The notes under the pieces: model-generated
What the model was told of the DNA's origin: nothing
Seen by the model: the letters and a program-made list of their open reading frames with translations, nothing else
The model's database searches: none
Shown: positions 24,601 through 34,800 of the stretch, in pieces
How the letters are laid out: every line of letters starts with the position of its first letter
Numbering within the stretch: the first letter of the stretch is position 1
Position numbers and translations under genes: made by a program
DNA from: Liolophura sinensis
Taxonomy: Eukaryota > Mollusca > Polyplacophora > Chitonida > Chitonidae
Assembly: GCF_032854445.1 (NCBI RefSeq)
Contig: NW_027017953.1
Span: 1,120,501-1,180,500 of the forward strand
Length of the DNA stretch: 60,000 nt
Direction: 5' to 3'

Positions 24601-25556
24601 AGAAGGCATGATATAGCTGGATAAGCATTTCAAATAACATCAACGTGAATTTGAACACCATACCAGTAACAAAAGCAATCATTTGTCATCTGACCATACC
24701 AAGCTTTTGACATTTGTCATTTACTCTAAGTACTAAATATTACATTAATGACTCTAGTGAGTAAATGACAGATATGTTGTTTTGAGATTATATTCACATT
24801 AGGTGTCATACACAATAAGGGTCCATGTAACTCAAAAGAAATGCCACACAAATTAATACACATCTATTCCAGAATTCATGACAGGTTACTGCTCACATAC
24901 TTCATTTGAAATAACGAGCTTATAGTAAAAAATAATAAACAGTCCATAACATCATACCTACATCTACAAAATTTCTATCCCTCTGAACACCAAGTCAAGT
25001 TAATTTTTTTTAACTCTCAATATCAAAGACATTACTGGGATTGGTCCAAGCAGATGTAATACATGTTAAGAAAGGAAGATACTCTCTATGATACAACTCT
25101 TCTCTGAAAAAGTGAAATATAAATGTGGCAATATGACACTGGCAGATAGAGTAAACTGAGTAATAATGAAAGTAATGATGAGGTGATGTCTCCAGGTGTT
25201 ATTGCAGACCTTTGAACATTGAGTTCTCCATTTGGAATCTTTCTCAGTTTTTTCTTCTTCAAGATTTTGACAGCTCTCCGACAGAGTGTCTCTGTGTCCA
25301 GCATTTCCTTCACTTTGCCATAGGAGCCTTCACCGAGAACATCTCCCATCAAGTATTTGCCAACCAGCTTCGCCCGCCGGCGCCGTGGTTGATAGATAAT
25401 TTGGTCCGAGTCGACCCGGTGGAAGAACAGTGTCTCCAAAGGCTCGTCATCGTTAAGAAAATCGATTTGTTCTACCGTTTCAGAGACTGGGCAGTGAAAT
25501 TCATCCAGAGTTCCGGGTAAAACGAGGTCAACCCGGTCAGCATCACTCATGTTCAT
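15495..25556 (-). CDS. STK11: STK11/LKB1 serine/threonine kinase orthologue, complete
   Basis: Nine coding exons (25556-25210, 24060-23977, 23783-23694, 22968-22836, 19815-19679, 19416-19289, 18648-18591, 18111-17918, 15616-15495) join without a phase conflict into 1293 nt, 430 aa; human LKB1 is 433. LKB1 is the master kinase that, with STRAD and MO25, phosphorylates AMPK-family kinases. The sequence shows [18 protein letters not shown], the glycine loop GEGSYGKV and the lysine motif AVKILKKKK. It also has the LKB1-type catalytic loop [11 protein letters not shown] in place of [21 protein letters not shown] and [13 protein letters not shown]. The C-terminus has RTRIS, like the R-x-x-S site near the vertebrate end, and a CKQS CaaX-like prenylation motif. 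The start is the first in-frame ATG after an in-frame stop. Introns hold four minisatellites and two SINEs. Confidence 0.96.
15900..17945 (-). repeat. 42-bp minisatellite (~45-48 copies) derived from STK11 exon 8 end plus donor
   Basis: Read on the - strand the unit is CCCCTGTCACTGTCCAGAC, then AAACCACTCAG|GTCAGTCAAAGT. The exon 8 end reads CTCCTGTCATCATGGAGAC, then AAACCACACAG|GTCAGTCAAAT, so the unit is a copy of the last ~33 exonic nt and ~10 intronic nt. The first intronic unit is 43 bp, later ones mostly 42. Each copy holds a donor-like CAG|GTCAGT. Confidence 0.96.
17918..18111 (-). CDS. STK11: STK11 exon 8
   Basis: The acceptor is a pyrimidine-rich (GTT)n tract ending ttgag at 18112. 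The donor is ACAG|GTCAGT at 17918/17917. It has 1 + 192 + 1 nt and encodes [30 protein letters not shown], the acidic run DAEEEEEFL, and ends METNHT. Without splicing at 17918 the frame stays open into the array for many units, so the 3' boundary could vary. Confidence 0.9.
18245..18490 (+). repeat. 27-bp minisatellite (~9 copies) in STK11 intron 7
   Basis: Unit GTGGGAGGATACTGGGCCAA plus CATTACG. A variant unit has ACCAGGCCAGCA instead. Period 27. Confidence 0.94.
18591..18648 (-). CDS. STK11: STK11 exon 7
   Basis: The acceptor is tgtattcaccag and the donor AA|GTAAGT. It has 2 + 54 + 2 nt and encodes [18 protein letters not shown], the end of the kinase domain. Confidence 0.93.
18765..19270 (-). 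repeat. 30-bp minisatellite (~17 copies) abutting the STK11 exon 6 donor
   Basis: On the - strand the unit is GTACAAGATCACTGTAGTCA plus CCCGCACTCA, period 30. The array begins exactly 30 nt after the exon 6 donor (19289|19288). That first 30-nt intron block also starts GTACA and ends CACTTA, so units are in register with the splice site. Confidence 0.93.
19289..19416 (-). CDS. STK11: STK11 exon 6
   Basis: The acceptor is ctatttctcag and the donor CAAG|GTACAG. It has 1 + 126 + 1 nt and encodes [20 protein letters not shown] followed by [18 protein letters not shown]. Confidence 0.95.
19679..19815 (-). CDS. STK11: STK11 exon 5
   Basis: The acceptor is tgtttgtag and the donor CT|GTAAGT. It has 135 + 2 nt and encodes [20 protein letters not shown] followed by [15 protein letters not shown], the activation segment and helix F. 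Confidence 0.95.
20005..22790 (+). repeat. 84-bp minisatellite (~33 copies) in STK11 intron 4
   Basis: Unit CTATACAGTCTGGCCACCAA, AGATCCCTAGTATTTATACA, GACAAAGTCACTGGTCAGGG, TTAGATGTGTTCTAGGAGCA, CACA; period 84. Copies are highly alike at 20040-22300 and diverge towards 22790, about 45 bp from the exon 4 donor. Units have no stops in some frames on both strands, giving long ORFs (20138-22690 +, 19984-21621 -) that are not genes. Confidence 0.96.
22836..22968 (-). CDS. STK11: STK11 exon 4, catalytic loop
   Basis: The acceptor is ttctgtgtgtag and the donor GAG|GTAAAA. It has 1 + 132 nt and encodes [28 protein letters not shown] and [10 protein letters not shown]. It shows LKB1's usual HKD (not HRD) and DLG (not DFG). 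Confidence 0.96.
23250..23445 (-). mobile_element. SINE-B copy with tRNA-like head in STK11 intron 3
   Basis: On the - strand it starts GCTCAGTTGGTAGAGCGTCC (A-box-like), has a weak B-box-like GAATTGAGGGTC, then GACCTTAAAAGAGGAAGTTG and GTATCAGTATAATGGCTCA. The last two blocks recur at 35080-35375, defining a second SINE family. Confidence 0.7.
23694..23783 (-). CDS. STK11: STK11 exon 3
   Basis: The acceptor is aaccaacaaacag and the donor CT|GTAAGA. It has 1 + 87 + 2 nt and encodes [20 protein letters not shown] followed by KKFPMWQSH. Confidence 0.93.
23977..24060 (-). CDS. STK11: STK11 exon 2
   Basis: The acceptor is ttcattttacag and the donor AT|GTATCC. It has 1 + 81 + 2 nt and encodes [20 protein letters not shown] followed by YNDEKQKM. 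Confidence 0.95.
24370..24560 (-). mobile_element. Diverged SINE-A-related copy in STK11 intron 1
   Basis: On the - strand it has GGTACCTTGCGTAGGTCGGT, CACTTCAGTTTCTTCCACCC and GTGAAATTTTCTGGTACC. These resemble diverged SINE-A body and tail blocks. Confidence 0.45.
25210..25556 (-). CDS. STK11: STK11 exon 1 (coding part)
   Basis: The ATG at 25556-25554 is the first in-frame ATG after an in-frame TAG about 80 nt upstream; two codons later is a second ATG. The donor is CAAAG|GTCTGC. It has 345 + 2 nt and encodes a divergent N-terminus, then [32 protein letters not shown] and [19 protein letters not shown]. Confidence 0.93.
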
Positions 25557-25569
25557 GGAGATAAACACA

Positions 25570-25623
25570 TTATTGCGGTCCAAAAATGCATATTCCCGAT
25601 CTGGGAAAGCCAACGGAATCCAT
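25570..25623 (-). promoter_or_regulatory. Candidate uORF ahead of STK11 start
   Basis: An ATG at 25623 in another frame opens 17 codons ending TAA at 25572-25570, 13 nt before the STK11 ATG. If the transcript starts upstream, this short uORF could reduce main-frame initiation. This is inferred from position only. Confidence 0.4.
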
Positions 25624-25655
25624 GTTTGCTACAGATCTCACAACGAGGCTATTAA

Positions 25656-25671
25656 GGCACGTGACTTCCTG
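25656..25671 (-). promoter_or_regulatory. Overlapping ETS and E-box motifs near STK11 start
   Basis: On the - strand, CAGGAAGTCACGTGCC combines an ETS-like AGGAAGT with an E-box CACGTG, about 100 nt upstream of the STK11 ATG. Such composites are common in animal core promoters. The transcription start is not visible. Confidence 0.4.
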
Positions 25672-26211
25672 CAATTCGAAAAGGGAGATAATTGCGCTTT
25701 TCCGCACGTATTCCTTCCGATCGATTTTGACTCAAGGCTTTTAACATAATGAGATAGTGTACTGGTATGCCTCCAATGAAGAAGGATACAGGTGCTGACA
25801 CTGAGTTAAGTGAAACCCAAAGCCACCATTAACATAAAATAATGGTTTATTTTGGTAGAAAATCAAGCACTGACATTTTTGATTTACCATCATGATATAA
25901 TAGTGTTTCTGAACCTTTTCGTGTGTGGGAAATTATCAGTGTTGGCAGCTATTATGCCTGAATACATTAATAATTTCGATGAGCTTGGAAAAGGCGTTAC
26001 CGCAAATAACCTTGACCACTAGACACTACATGTTCGTTGGGAAGGATCATCCCAATCTGGTTATTATCGCATCTAATGTTAAATAACCTACTTCTCTTTT
26101 CTTTTGTTTATGCTTTTGAATAGAGTGTTTAATTAATTCCATATGATGCTCCCTAAACTTCACTATATCTATGTATGCTTATCTAGGCCTACGTGTATTT
26201 AGGCTACAAGG
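25672..26211. other. STK11 upstream flank
   Basis: AT-rich sequence with no coding similarity or repeat recognised. It probably includes promoter sequence for STK11. Confidence 0.4.
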
Positions 26212-26569
26212 ATGCAAGCGCCTATTCGTGGCCAAGTGGTTAACGTGTTTGTGTTTCCATCACCGTATAGGAAACGAAGTGCGGGGTCAAACCTGACCTT
26301 GCGCCGAAAATTTTTACATTTCCCCGGCCTTACTGCTTGTGGGTCCTTTGGTGAAATAATGATATTAATTATTAGCAAAGAAAGTAATATTTGTAAACAT
26401 AATGTAGGCCCTTTTTACACATCGGACTCATTTAATACCGATGGTATACGTGAAAAGGTCTACCTGCAACTTGCAGATGGTCGAGGGTTTTACCCCGCGG
26501 TTACCCACCACGCTGGCCACTGTTGTATAAGTGAAATATTCTCGAGTAGCCTACAGCATAAAACATCGA

Positions 26570-26606
<37 letters not shown>

Positions 26607-26608
26607 GA
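26212..26608 (+). mobile_element. SINE-A copy or variant with A/B-box-like head and (AAAT)n tail
   Basis: The head has TGGCCAAGTGGTTAACG (matches the A-box pattern TGGCNNAGTGG) and GGGGTCAAACCTG (B-box-like). The body ends GTATAAGTGAAATATTCTCG, then TTAAATAAATAAATAAAT. The unmatched middle makes it longer than other copies. Confidence 0.7.
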
Positions 26609-26778
26609 ATAATACCACAGACTTTGACTTGTAAAAGTGCAAAACTATAGGCCTATTTATCATTCACAGAACAGAGGTTATAATAATGAATTTGAAATAT
26701 TAGAATCCGAAAAAGCACAGGTACAAGCCCACTATGACCAAAGTACATGCATGTATAGGCCTGTCTATCAATGTTAAG

Positions 26779-26860
26779 AACCTGTGGATGGTCGTGGGTT
26801 TCCTCCGGGCTCGGCCCGATTTCCTCCCACCATAATGCTGCATGGCCGCCGTCGTACAGA
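26779..26860 (+). mobile_element. SINE-A body fragment
   Basis: CCTGTGGATGGTCGTGGGTT, TCCTCCCACCATAATGCTG and GGCCGCCGTCGTA match the SINE-A body. Head and tail are missing. Confidence 0.75.
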
Positions 26861-27064
26861 GGAGACGCAAAACGGACATGGTGGTTTTCTTTTGTTTCTT
26901 TACCTGTCCGTTTTTTGTTTTCTTTCAACTTTTGCAGTCGGAGTTTTTCTTTTTTTAAGCAGGTCTCAAAAAATGAGATCGGTTGGAGTCTTTCTCTTTT
27001 CTTTTTAAGCTGACGAAAAAAGAAAAGAATAAATAAGAAAAACTGACAGAAAAAGATCTTGAGG

Positions 27065-27148
27065 CCCCGAGATAATCAGCCAACTTGGTTCGTGGTTAGT
27101 TCTAAATCGCGATAACAACGGCCGAATGATTGACTGATTATCTCGGGG
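27065..27148. repeat. Perfect 15-bp inverted repeat around a 54-bp loop
   Basis: CCCCGAGATAATCAG at 27065-27079 is the exact reverse complement of CTGATTATCTCGGGG at 27134-27148. A further copy of the motif (TTATCTCGAGGCC) follows at about 27159. It may be the terminal inverted repeat of a tiny foldback element. Confidence 0.7.
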
Positions 27149-27895
27149 TCCGACTTAGTTATCTCGAGGCCAGAGATAATCGTCTAATGATAGTGTCACA
27201 TACTGATACCTGAGTGTTTCAATAAAAGCGCATTGTCCAGAACGGTTTTATGTCACGCTGATTTTGTTTTAAACGTTGATTTATTGAAGAAGTACACAGT
27301 AAGCTGAAGGTTTATAAGGTGTAGTATACAACTATACAGACATGTTTTCGTAGATATATAAAGGTAAAACTAATATACCGTTACGTTACGGAAATGAGAA
27401 TATGCGAGACAATGAAGACACTGGCATGAGGTAATGAAAGAAAAAAATGTGCATATATAAATTTGAAAATAATTGAAGATTTAAAACTATATGGATTTTT
27501 TGATTCACGATTGAAATTATAGTTGTAATTAAATAATTATTGGCCGTCTTTTGCCGCCTTTGATCAGGATGGGCGACATGAGAATTCATAAAATGTACAT
27601 ACTTGACATATTAATTTGGATACAATGTAATATACATATAAATACATATTTTTGATTAGACTTACATAAACATGCACGCACACCCGAATATGCACATGCA
27701 TGGGTGTGTTTGTACATATACGACCACACACAAACACGCACGCACGCACGCCCTGACACCGGGCCAACCAGTCATGTTTCCTTAGTCTTTCCTTTCAATG
27801 CAGAGCGGCAAGCGAGGCAGTAACGAATGCCATTTTAAAAGTCTTTAGTATGACCCGACCCCGGCAGGATTAAGTGTTGCTTACATGTGCAAATG
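27149..27895. other. Intergenic, no gene recognised
   Basis: AT-rich sequence with a CA/GC-rich simple stretch at about 27660-27750. No conserved coding sequence is visible. Confidence 0.45.
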
Positions 27896-28046
27896 ATCGC
27901 GGGAAACCCACGACCATCCGCAGGTTGCTGTCAGACGTACGGCTGGAGAGGAAGCCAGCATGATCTGGACTTGAACTCACAGCGTCAACATCGGTGAGAC
28001 GCTCCTGGGTCATGGCACCGTGTGGCTTGCTCACCACCTCGGCCAA
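27896..28046 (-). mobile_element. SINE-A head and body fragment
   Basis: On the + strand it reads GGGAAACCCACGACCATCCG, GAGGAAGCCAGCATGATCTG, GACTTGAACTCACAGC and GCTCCTGGGTCATGG. This is the reverse complement of SINE-A's head and first body half. Confidence 0.8.
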
Positions 28047-28150
28047 TGCACAAATGTACTATGCATATCTGCATTGATTGTGGTTAGCTGTTTGAGCAGT
28101 TCTACTCAAGACAAACATTGATCTCATGCATGTCCTAGCCCCTGACAGCA

Positions 28151-28522
28151 ATGCTGGGATACATAGTTCTGGTGACAGTATCGGCTGTTACTTTATTGAC
28201 TATTAATTACCATACAAAACTATTCGTTTACGCTGACCTCGATATGAAGTTAGAATTTACACCAGGGATGGTTTTTTCTTCCGGGATAGAACTAAGCTTA
28301 TTTTCTGCGTTTACATGTATATTTGCATATTGGTATGTTGGAAGTCGTGTTATAGAAAATGGTTTTTGTGGCTATCGAGTGAAAGCGTACTTTGTGTCGG
28401 AGCTGTTCAGTTGGCATTTCACACATGGTTGGAAATTGTTGAAAACTTCACTTTTGCATATCGTTCCAGCTTTATGTTGTTGTTTAGCTATTTTGTTATT
28501 TCTAACCATGGATTCGGTATAG
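28151..28522 (+). CDS. Hypothetical 123-aa membrane ORF, doubtful
   Basis: ATG-to-stop reading frame with three hydrophobic stretches at about residues 3-19, 45-65 and 100-117 and a Cys triplet near residue 108. I do not recognise it. There is no flanking exon, splice support or family motif, and it sits in repeat-rich intergenic DNA. It could be a single-exon gene, an unrecognised exon of another gene, or chance. Confidence 0.25.
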   Translation: MLGYIVLVTVSAVTLLTINYHTKLFVYADLDMKLEFTPGMVFSSGIELSLFSAFTCIFAYWYVGSRVIENGFCGYRVKAYFVSELFSWHFTHGWKLLKTSLLHIVPALCCCLAILLFLTMDSV

Positions 28523-28589
28523 TTTGTCCATCTGACAATGCAGTGAATCTGGCCGTGGCCTTCACAGTTTATTATTGCTGTACATAATA

Positions 28590-29898
28590 AGACGGGCTCG
28601 GAGACCCGCCATTGTTTATTAAGGTTAATTCTGCTGTCCCGGCTGCAGCTTTAAGGCAGGAAGTTAGTTACGTACTCGGGGAAGGGATATGGTTTTCTCT
28701 ATTGCAGATTCTGCTCCACCGCCCCATACCTTTGTGGTTTAAGTGAACTAATCTTGTGTACGACAGCAGCCGTTTTTGTGAGAGAGTGAATGGAACCTAC
28801 ACTTGTACTCAAAACCTTCTGAGAGACTTAGATTTGTCTTATTTTCAGGACAGTGCTGAAGCTAAAATTTACATTTCTCTCCAAGCACTTTCGGAAAAGT
28901 AAGGATGTGTCGTTCCTTAATTGGGCTAACAATGTCAGAAAAGAGATTTTATGTATTCCTGTTACAATGGTATGAGTATTTGCTAAAAAAAAAACGGACC
29001 AAAAGTCACAAAAATTAAGGTAGATCCCTCTATTAACTCTATACCTGGAAATCATGGTCTATGAATTTGAAAAGCTGGGATATCACGGAATATCACGGTT
29101 GCGTCTCCGTATAGCAGGCCTCAATCAGTGCTACGTATTTATAATGCTGCCTCAATGGAATAGCATACTGACGACACCAAACTGCCTCCATGATGACCAG
29201 AATTTGCGAGCACCGATCCGCTAAAGGAAAAAGATTGTCCATTTGAAAGTTTAAGATATGGTGGCGTTCATTCGCAATAGGCCTGCTGTTGTTGTTGGAC
29301 ACCGCTTCATGTCGGCGACTCCATCTCGGGTGGTTTTGTAGGGCCACGTGAATTCATCTGGGATAAACTCTCAAACACTGTCTGTGGACGCCATTCATCT
29401 ATATGTGGTTTGTTAACTTCCATGTACACGCTTACAGATAAGCGGTGACGATTACGAGGATGTGACAGCGACGTTTCTTTGCGGCAAGTCAGTGATTGTT
29501 AAATCTGTGTGCTGCCTAAATGAGGCATTGCGTATTAGGCCTAGGACACTGGATATCTGATCCAGTTACTGTTCAGATAGCCCGTATGCTTTATCCTCTC
29601 GGACTCACCTCCAACTCGCCATCTCCACTAATGTATGATAATGTCTTAAATCACTTAAGTCTTTCTAATGAATAACAAATGTGTCTCGAAAGTATGACAA
29701 CTGTGACAACTAGTTTATATTTGTACAAGCATTTAGCACTGGAACAGACAGAAATAGACACTCATATCACTATGGGCAAGTTCTATTTTACCTGATGAGG
29801 AACAGTGTGCGCGGATGAAAGTCAACAGCTATTGACAACAGTTATGCTTGGTTTTCATTTTCTCAATGATCACAGGAGTGGGTCACACAGGTCTAAAG
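28590..29898. other. Intergenic, nothing recognised
   Basis: No repeat family, splice-bounded exon or long conserved frame was seen. Confidence 0.4.
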
Positions 29899-30150
29899 TT
29901 AACTTAGCGATTCAGTCGTCAACAAATCTCCTGGATACATGACGTTGTTAGGCGGAGGCTTCTTGTCCTTATCATCTATGCGGACAACATCCTTGTGTCA
30001 ACAGCAGCAACTATTTCCGCGAAGTTTAGCAAAGCATACCAGAGCCTCGATCTGGATCTTCACCGGGAAGCTCTCGTCTGCTTCTGCCAGTTGAAGTTTT
30101 TTGCCGAAGGAAGGCTGATAGAAAATGACTGTACAAACTCCATGTGACCT
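29899..30150 (-). pseudogene. Possible decayed coding remnant, unidentified
   Basis: One - strand frame has two protein-like blocks separated by a single TGA at 30000-29998. The upstream block contains YQPSFGKKLQLAEADESFPV and KIQIEALVCFAKL; the downstream block contains HKDVVRIDDKDKKPPPNNV and ends at TAA 29901-29899. Further upstream (to ~30400) protein-like pieces appear in shifted frames. Family unknown; it may be chance. Confidence 0.3.
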
Positions 30151-31593
30151 CTGTGTGTTTGCTTACTGGGCTAGAGATCGGTCACATTGCCGTGTAAGTC
30201 AGACCACGACGTGGCGTCACACTAAGGAAGGGAAGAAGCCATCTCTCCGAACCTACCCAAAGGTGCGCGTAGCTTGAAGTTCACAACGTTTCCAGAATAC
30301 GGAGTTCTTCATCGTCTGGAATATCGGAACGATAACACAATCATGAACTGAGACAGACTGGCACAAAAACTTACACGGATATACCACATTCTGTTCGCGC
30401 TTGAGGAATAATTCCAAAGATTTTCAATATGCCGCAAACAAGCCCTTGGATTTTTACTTTTATAGTATCAGGTAAGGACACCTAAGTTCTTCCGTGTGAT
30501 TGTAAAGTCAATAACAACGCAACAGGTGTTGTCCTTTGGTGAGTTTTAATTTGCTTGGTATTCTTCACCCATTCGGAAAGATGGCCACGCATCAATTGGT
30601 AATTTACTGCGCAAATTTCAATCACTGATGCTGAACCTTTGTGTATTGATAGATATCTTGGAGATTTGAATATAAGCGCCCTAAGCTTCGAGCTTTTAAC
30701 TTGGAAGCTATCTGATTTTGTCAGGTAACTGCCACCATGGGTATTTCGTTGTGATCTTTGCGGCACGTGACCAGCGCGTTATATGTTTGATTTATTTGGT
30801 AAACTAACAACCACTGCAGTTATACCACGAACTCGTCTAAAGATGCACAATGGCATTTATATGAGTGGACTCACTAATACAGGTTGAAAATAAATAAAGG
30901 CTTTGCTCTCAAAACTTTACTGCAGATTGAGTACACTCCCACAAACGCTTGTGTGAACAGAAATTTGATATTGGGCTGAAATTAAAGTAACAGATGCACT
31001 GGTCAGGCGAAACGTGTTTTTATGACTGCAAAGCGAAACGAACAAGCTATGGCAAAGTTTGGGACTCCCTGGGTTAGTGTTGCGCAGACCTCACCTTTAA
31101 GGTAACGTGTAAAGGTCAACACTGTGACGTAACCGAACGTGCGGTGGAGTGCCAGGATGAGGCGATTGCTTGTTTAAAGTCGTGTGTAATCCACCCGGCA
31201 GAGTTAGGATGGGTGAGTGGGCGTTTAAGCCGACTGCGCTTACGTGTATTTAAACTTAACAGAGGTATTCACTGCTTAACCTCTTGTTTTGGCTGCATTT
31301 CTGACACTTAACTCCGTGACAAAATAAAGGAGTTGGCACTACAGTATACACTGATGGCTTTCTACTTTCTCCTTGTTGCCGTTGCGTTGGGAGTCTGGTG
31401 AAATATCATATGCCTTACGGTGTTTGTCACGTGACTTTCCTGTTACGCAAGCGATCATCATACCTGTTAAATCCGAGGCAATGGAAAGTATAGCGAGGCT
31501 ATCTCACAGACCACGAGGCATGTGAAACAACACAATGTTCTTTCCAGCAAGTAAATTGGGGTGCTGAAGACGCCTGAAAACCAATGTTAACTG
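30151..31593. other. Intergenic, nothing recognised
   Basis: No exon, SINE or array was recognised in this stretch. Confidence 0.4.
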
Positions 31594-31606
31594 GACTCCT
31601 CTTAAT

Positions 31607-31819
31607 TTATTTATTGATTTGATTGGGTTTTTTTTACGCCGTACTCAAGAATATTTCACTTATAAGACGGCGAGGAGCATTATAGTGGGGGTCGGGGGGG
31701 GGGGGGGGGGAACAGGGCAGAGCGAGGAGGAAACCCACGACCATCCACAGGTTGCTGGAAGGCAGAGCGAGGAGGAAACCCACGACCATCCACAGGTTGC
31801 TGGAAGACCTTCCCACGTA
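31607..31819 (-). mobile_element. SINE-A insertion with 13-bp target-site duplication
   Basis: The element runs from its (AAT)-rich tail on the left (TTATTTATTGATTTGATTGG) to CCTTCCCACGTA on the right. It is flanked by the direct repeat GACTCCTCTTAAT at 31594-31606 and 31820-31832. It is 5'-truncated (no tRNA-like head). A 45-bp body segment around AACCCACGACCATCCACAGG is tandemly duplicated, and a long G-run sits at about 31687-31710. Confidence 0.9.
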
Positions 31820-31832
31820 GACTCCTCTTAAT

Positions 31833-34800
31833 CTAGAGTTTTATTTATGAAACTTTAATGAAACCAGACACAAATGTCTAGTTACGGGTACGATAAGAGT
31901 AACAAATATGAACAGAGACGTGTAATACTTTGATGTTTCTTCTTACATAAAGTCAAACGACTCAAAATTTTGTCCACATTTCATGCATGGTACCAATATA
32001 TGACTCCAAACTGCTTTACTTCACCTCTTCCTTAAGCTGTATGGAAGCAGACTTTGGCCGGCCTGTATTCAGCTGGCAGATATCAGGCTTGAGTATATGT
32101 GTCTTTCAGTGAACCTGATTCCGTCCATATACGATGCGGAAAACAAACAAATGTGGTTATCTTAGCGTGGTCTCAGTCCACACGTCGTGGTCAATGAACA
32201 TAGAGCGGATGTGTTTAAATTTAAGCCGGTCAACATTGTATCACGTTTTGACGGGTCAGTGGCGGCAGCAGAACTTGTTTGTGTATGGCTAATTTACTCA
32301 TCGTGGGAAATGATTTCAGATGAGTTAGTAATTGTTTTAAGCCACGTATTGACTTTCTCTTTCACATACATAGCATACGGTGGTAAACTTTGTGTGATCT
32401 GTAATGCGATGAAAAATAATCGCTCGATGAGAAAATGAAGACCGTTGTAACGTTGTAACGGGTGAATGTTGTCAATTTTGACACAAGGGATACTCAATAT
32501 TTAGGTTTTGAAGTTGACAGTTTGGGATTTTATCGCGGAATGTCTACATTTAGTCACTGCTCACAGGTATGATCTCAGTCTAGGATGACGAAAGTTCCCG
32601 AGCAATTGGATACATGTAACGCGCCTAAACCAAAAGGGTCCAAATCACTCTTTTTTTCTGTAAACGTCACTCTTTTTGTGTAGCTGTACTCAAAAACTAT
32701 GACGTGGTTCGCAATCACTAAGCACGGCAGCAGGGAATGGTGTATTTTCACATAGCTTCACATAGTGAGTGTGTGTGTGGGTGGGGGGGGGGGGGGGAGG
32801 GGGATGCGATCGCACCCATTCTGGGGAGAGCTAAATCAACGACTAATTATTTCGTGGATGGTATTCTTGAGTAGGGCGTAAAACAAATCAAATAAATAAA
32901 TATATACGAGGATGATATACAGACTGAGCTAAAGCTAGTCCACCCAAGGCAATCCGGTATTCCTTATACGCTTTACACTGAACACTGTCGTATAAGTACC
33001 ATATTTTGAGCACGGTGTTAAACACCAATCAATCAATCAGCCAATCGATATCAACATTTTTTGTTCGGTAGGATTGTTATGCCAAAGAGATTTCCAATTG
33101 ATGCTTCGTTACCCTGTTCCCATTGTTCTGTCGGCCTTGAGGGTAATAAACACTTGACGCTGCAATGTCATGTTGTGTTACATGAAGTATTACATGAAGT
33201 TGACTGGGACTTTGTCAATAACACCGGCAACAACAACACAGGTTGTAATCAGTCTGGAATTTCTAACATAAGGTTGTTATTTTATACTAGTTTTGATGAC
33301 CTGAACGTAGCAAATGTCCACCAGTCAGAAAATCATCAAATCATGACATTCGCATATCCCCTTTAACCCGATTTTACTGTTACTTGGGGTGGTCTTAAAT
33401 TGTTCTCATATTTTTATGTACCAAAAAGTATCTCTGGGTCAAGCATGTACAAATTATCTATCATGCTATACTATCGCTCCAGAACATTTCAGAGCTGCGA
33501 GCAGTACACCATGACTGAGCCTGCAGGCGCTGGCGTGGAGAAAATAGTTTTCTGTTTGTGCCTATAATCAGCTCAGGACTGAATCCAGACTATGTGGCTT
33601 CTTGTCGGAGTGTTGAATGTCTAGAGCCTGTCATAACCCCAATCGTAACGCTGTCGCCATCAGCTTTGTCACGTCAAGACACCTGCGGGGAGCAGAAGCC
33701 AGAGGGACAGCCGTGCAGGCTGAATAGGGACAGAGAAAGTCCCTGATCTTTTCAATTAACTGTTTTTGGTTTGTCTCACTGATTGTATACATATATTGTT
33801 ATTCTGACGGCTCTTCTCTGGACGGACCTCAATGGCAGAAGCCTTCAGCCGGGTATTACCAGTCGTTTATTCTCCTCAAGTCGCGAACAAACACCAGAAA
33901 TGGGGCTTGGCACGTCAGTGGCGGGATTTGCGGCAATGGGAGGGAAGTTGTGAGCCCGTGACCCCACATCCCATCCCAGAGGGCGCTGTGGACTGTCATG
34001 GCGTCCGCCGCAAAGCCCACAGCTCCACACAAATGCCTGTTTTTATCGCACTTCCTCTGTGGCTAGGCCTCAGTAGTCTGCTGTGTTAGCTGCGGGTTTG
34101 TTGAAAAGCCCAGGAATGCCATGGGTTCCCTGGCGAATTTTATTTTGATGTTTACACATAGTTGTCTTCACAAGATATGTATACCGTGAAATTGTCTCAG
34201 ACTAGCTCAGATGGTCTTATAGGCTTGAGATAGAACACGTGTCGCCTTACACAGCTATCAAGTCAAGTTTCAGTGTGCACTGATTTAAACCTTGAACTGG
34301 ACCGTTTCCTGTGTCTCTTAATGATTTTAACACCATATGTTTGAAACGACAACAACATATATACCAACAGCCCTGGTCTCCAAATGATAGCACAGTTCGG
34401 CTTACATAAAGTACTGCCTGGCGGCGAATTGTCCCGTCAATTCTTGTCTTTCAAAGTATAACTGTGTTTATGACAAGATGACCCAGGTTATTTGAGTTCT
34501 ATTTTTTCCCGTGACAGCATGTAAGAATTTCTGCTAGCTAACCAACAACCTGTCAACACCACCCAGACTTACCCTAATTCCTAAACCATTTCACATTTGA
34601 AAGAGCAAATTTCAGTGCAGTATATGCACATTTTAAATTTGATTTTTGAGACAAAACTACATTGGCTGGATTGACCAGTGTAAGAGCTTCACAAAAAGTA
34701 CAATTTTGTCAGACTACACAGAATAATATCTTCAGAATATGCTTGAATAAACACCTTGTAAACTTGCGAAAAGGTTGCAGTATGTGTATTCCATTCTCAA

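Noticed and set aside
25557-25613. A longer STK11 N-terminus starting at 25613
   Set aside because: That codon is TTG; the first in-frame ATG is at 25556, with an in-frame TAG upstream.
29998-30000. In-frame TGA as a selenocysteine codon
   Set aside because: No SECIS-like structure or known selenoprotein similarity; other frameshifts nearby point to decay.
33832-34089. 85-aa ORF and neighbouring short ORFs in 32-34 kb
   Set aside because: No family motifs, no splice context and overlapping frames on both strands.
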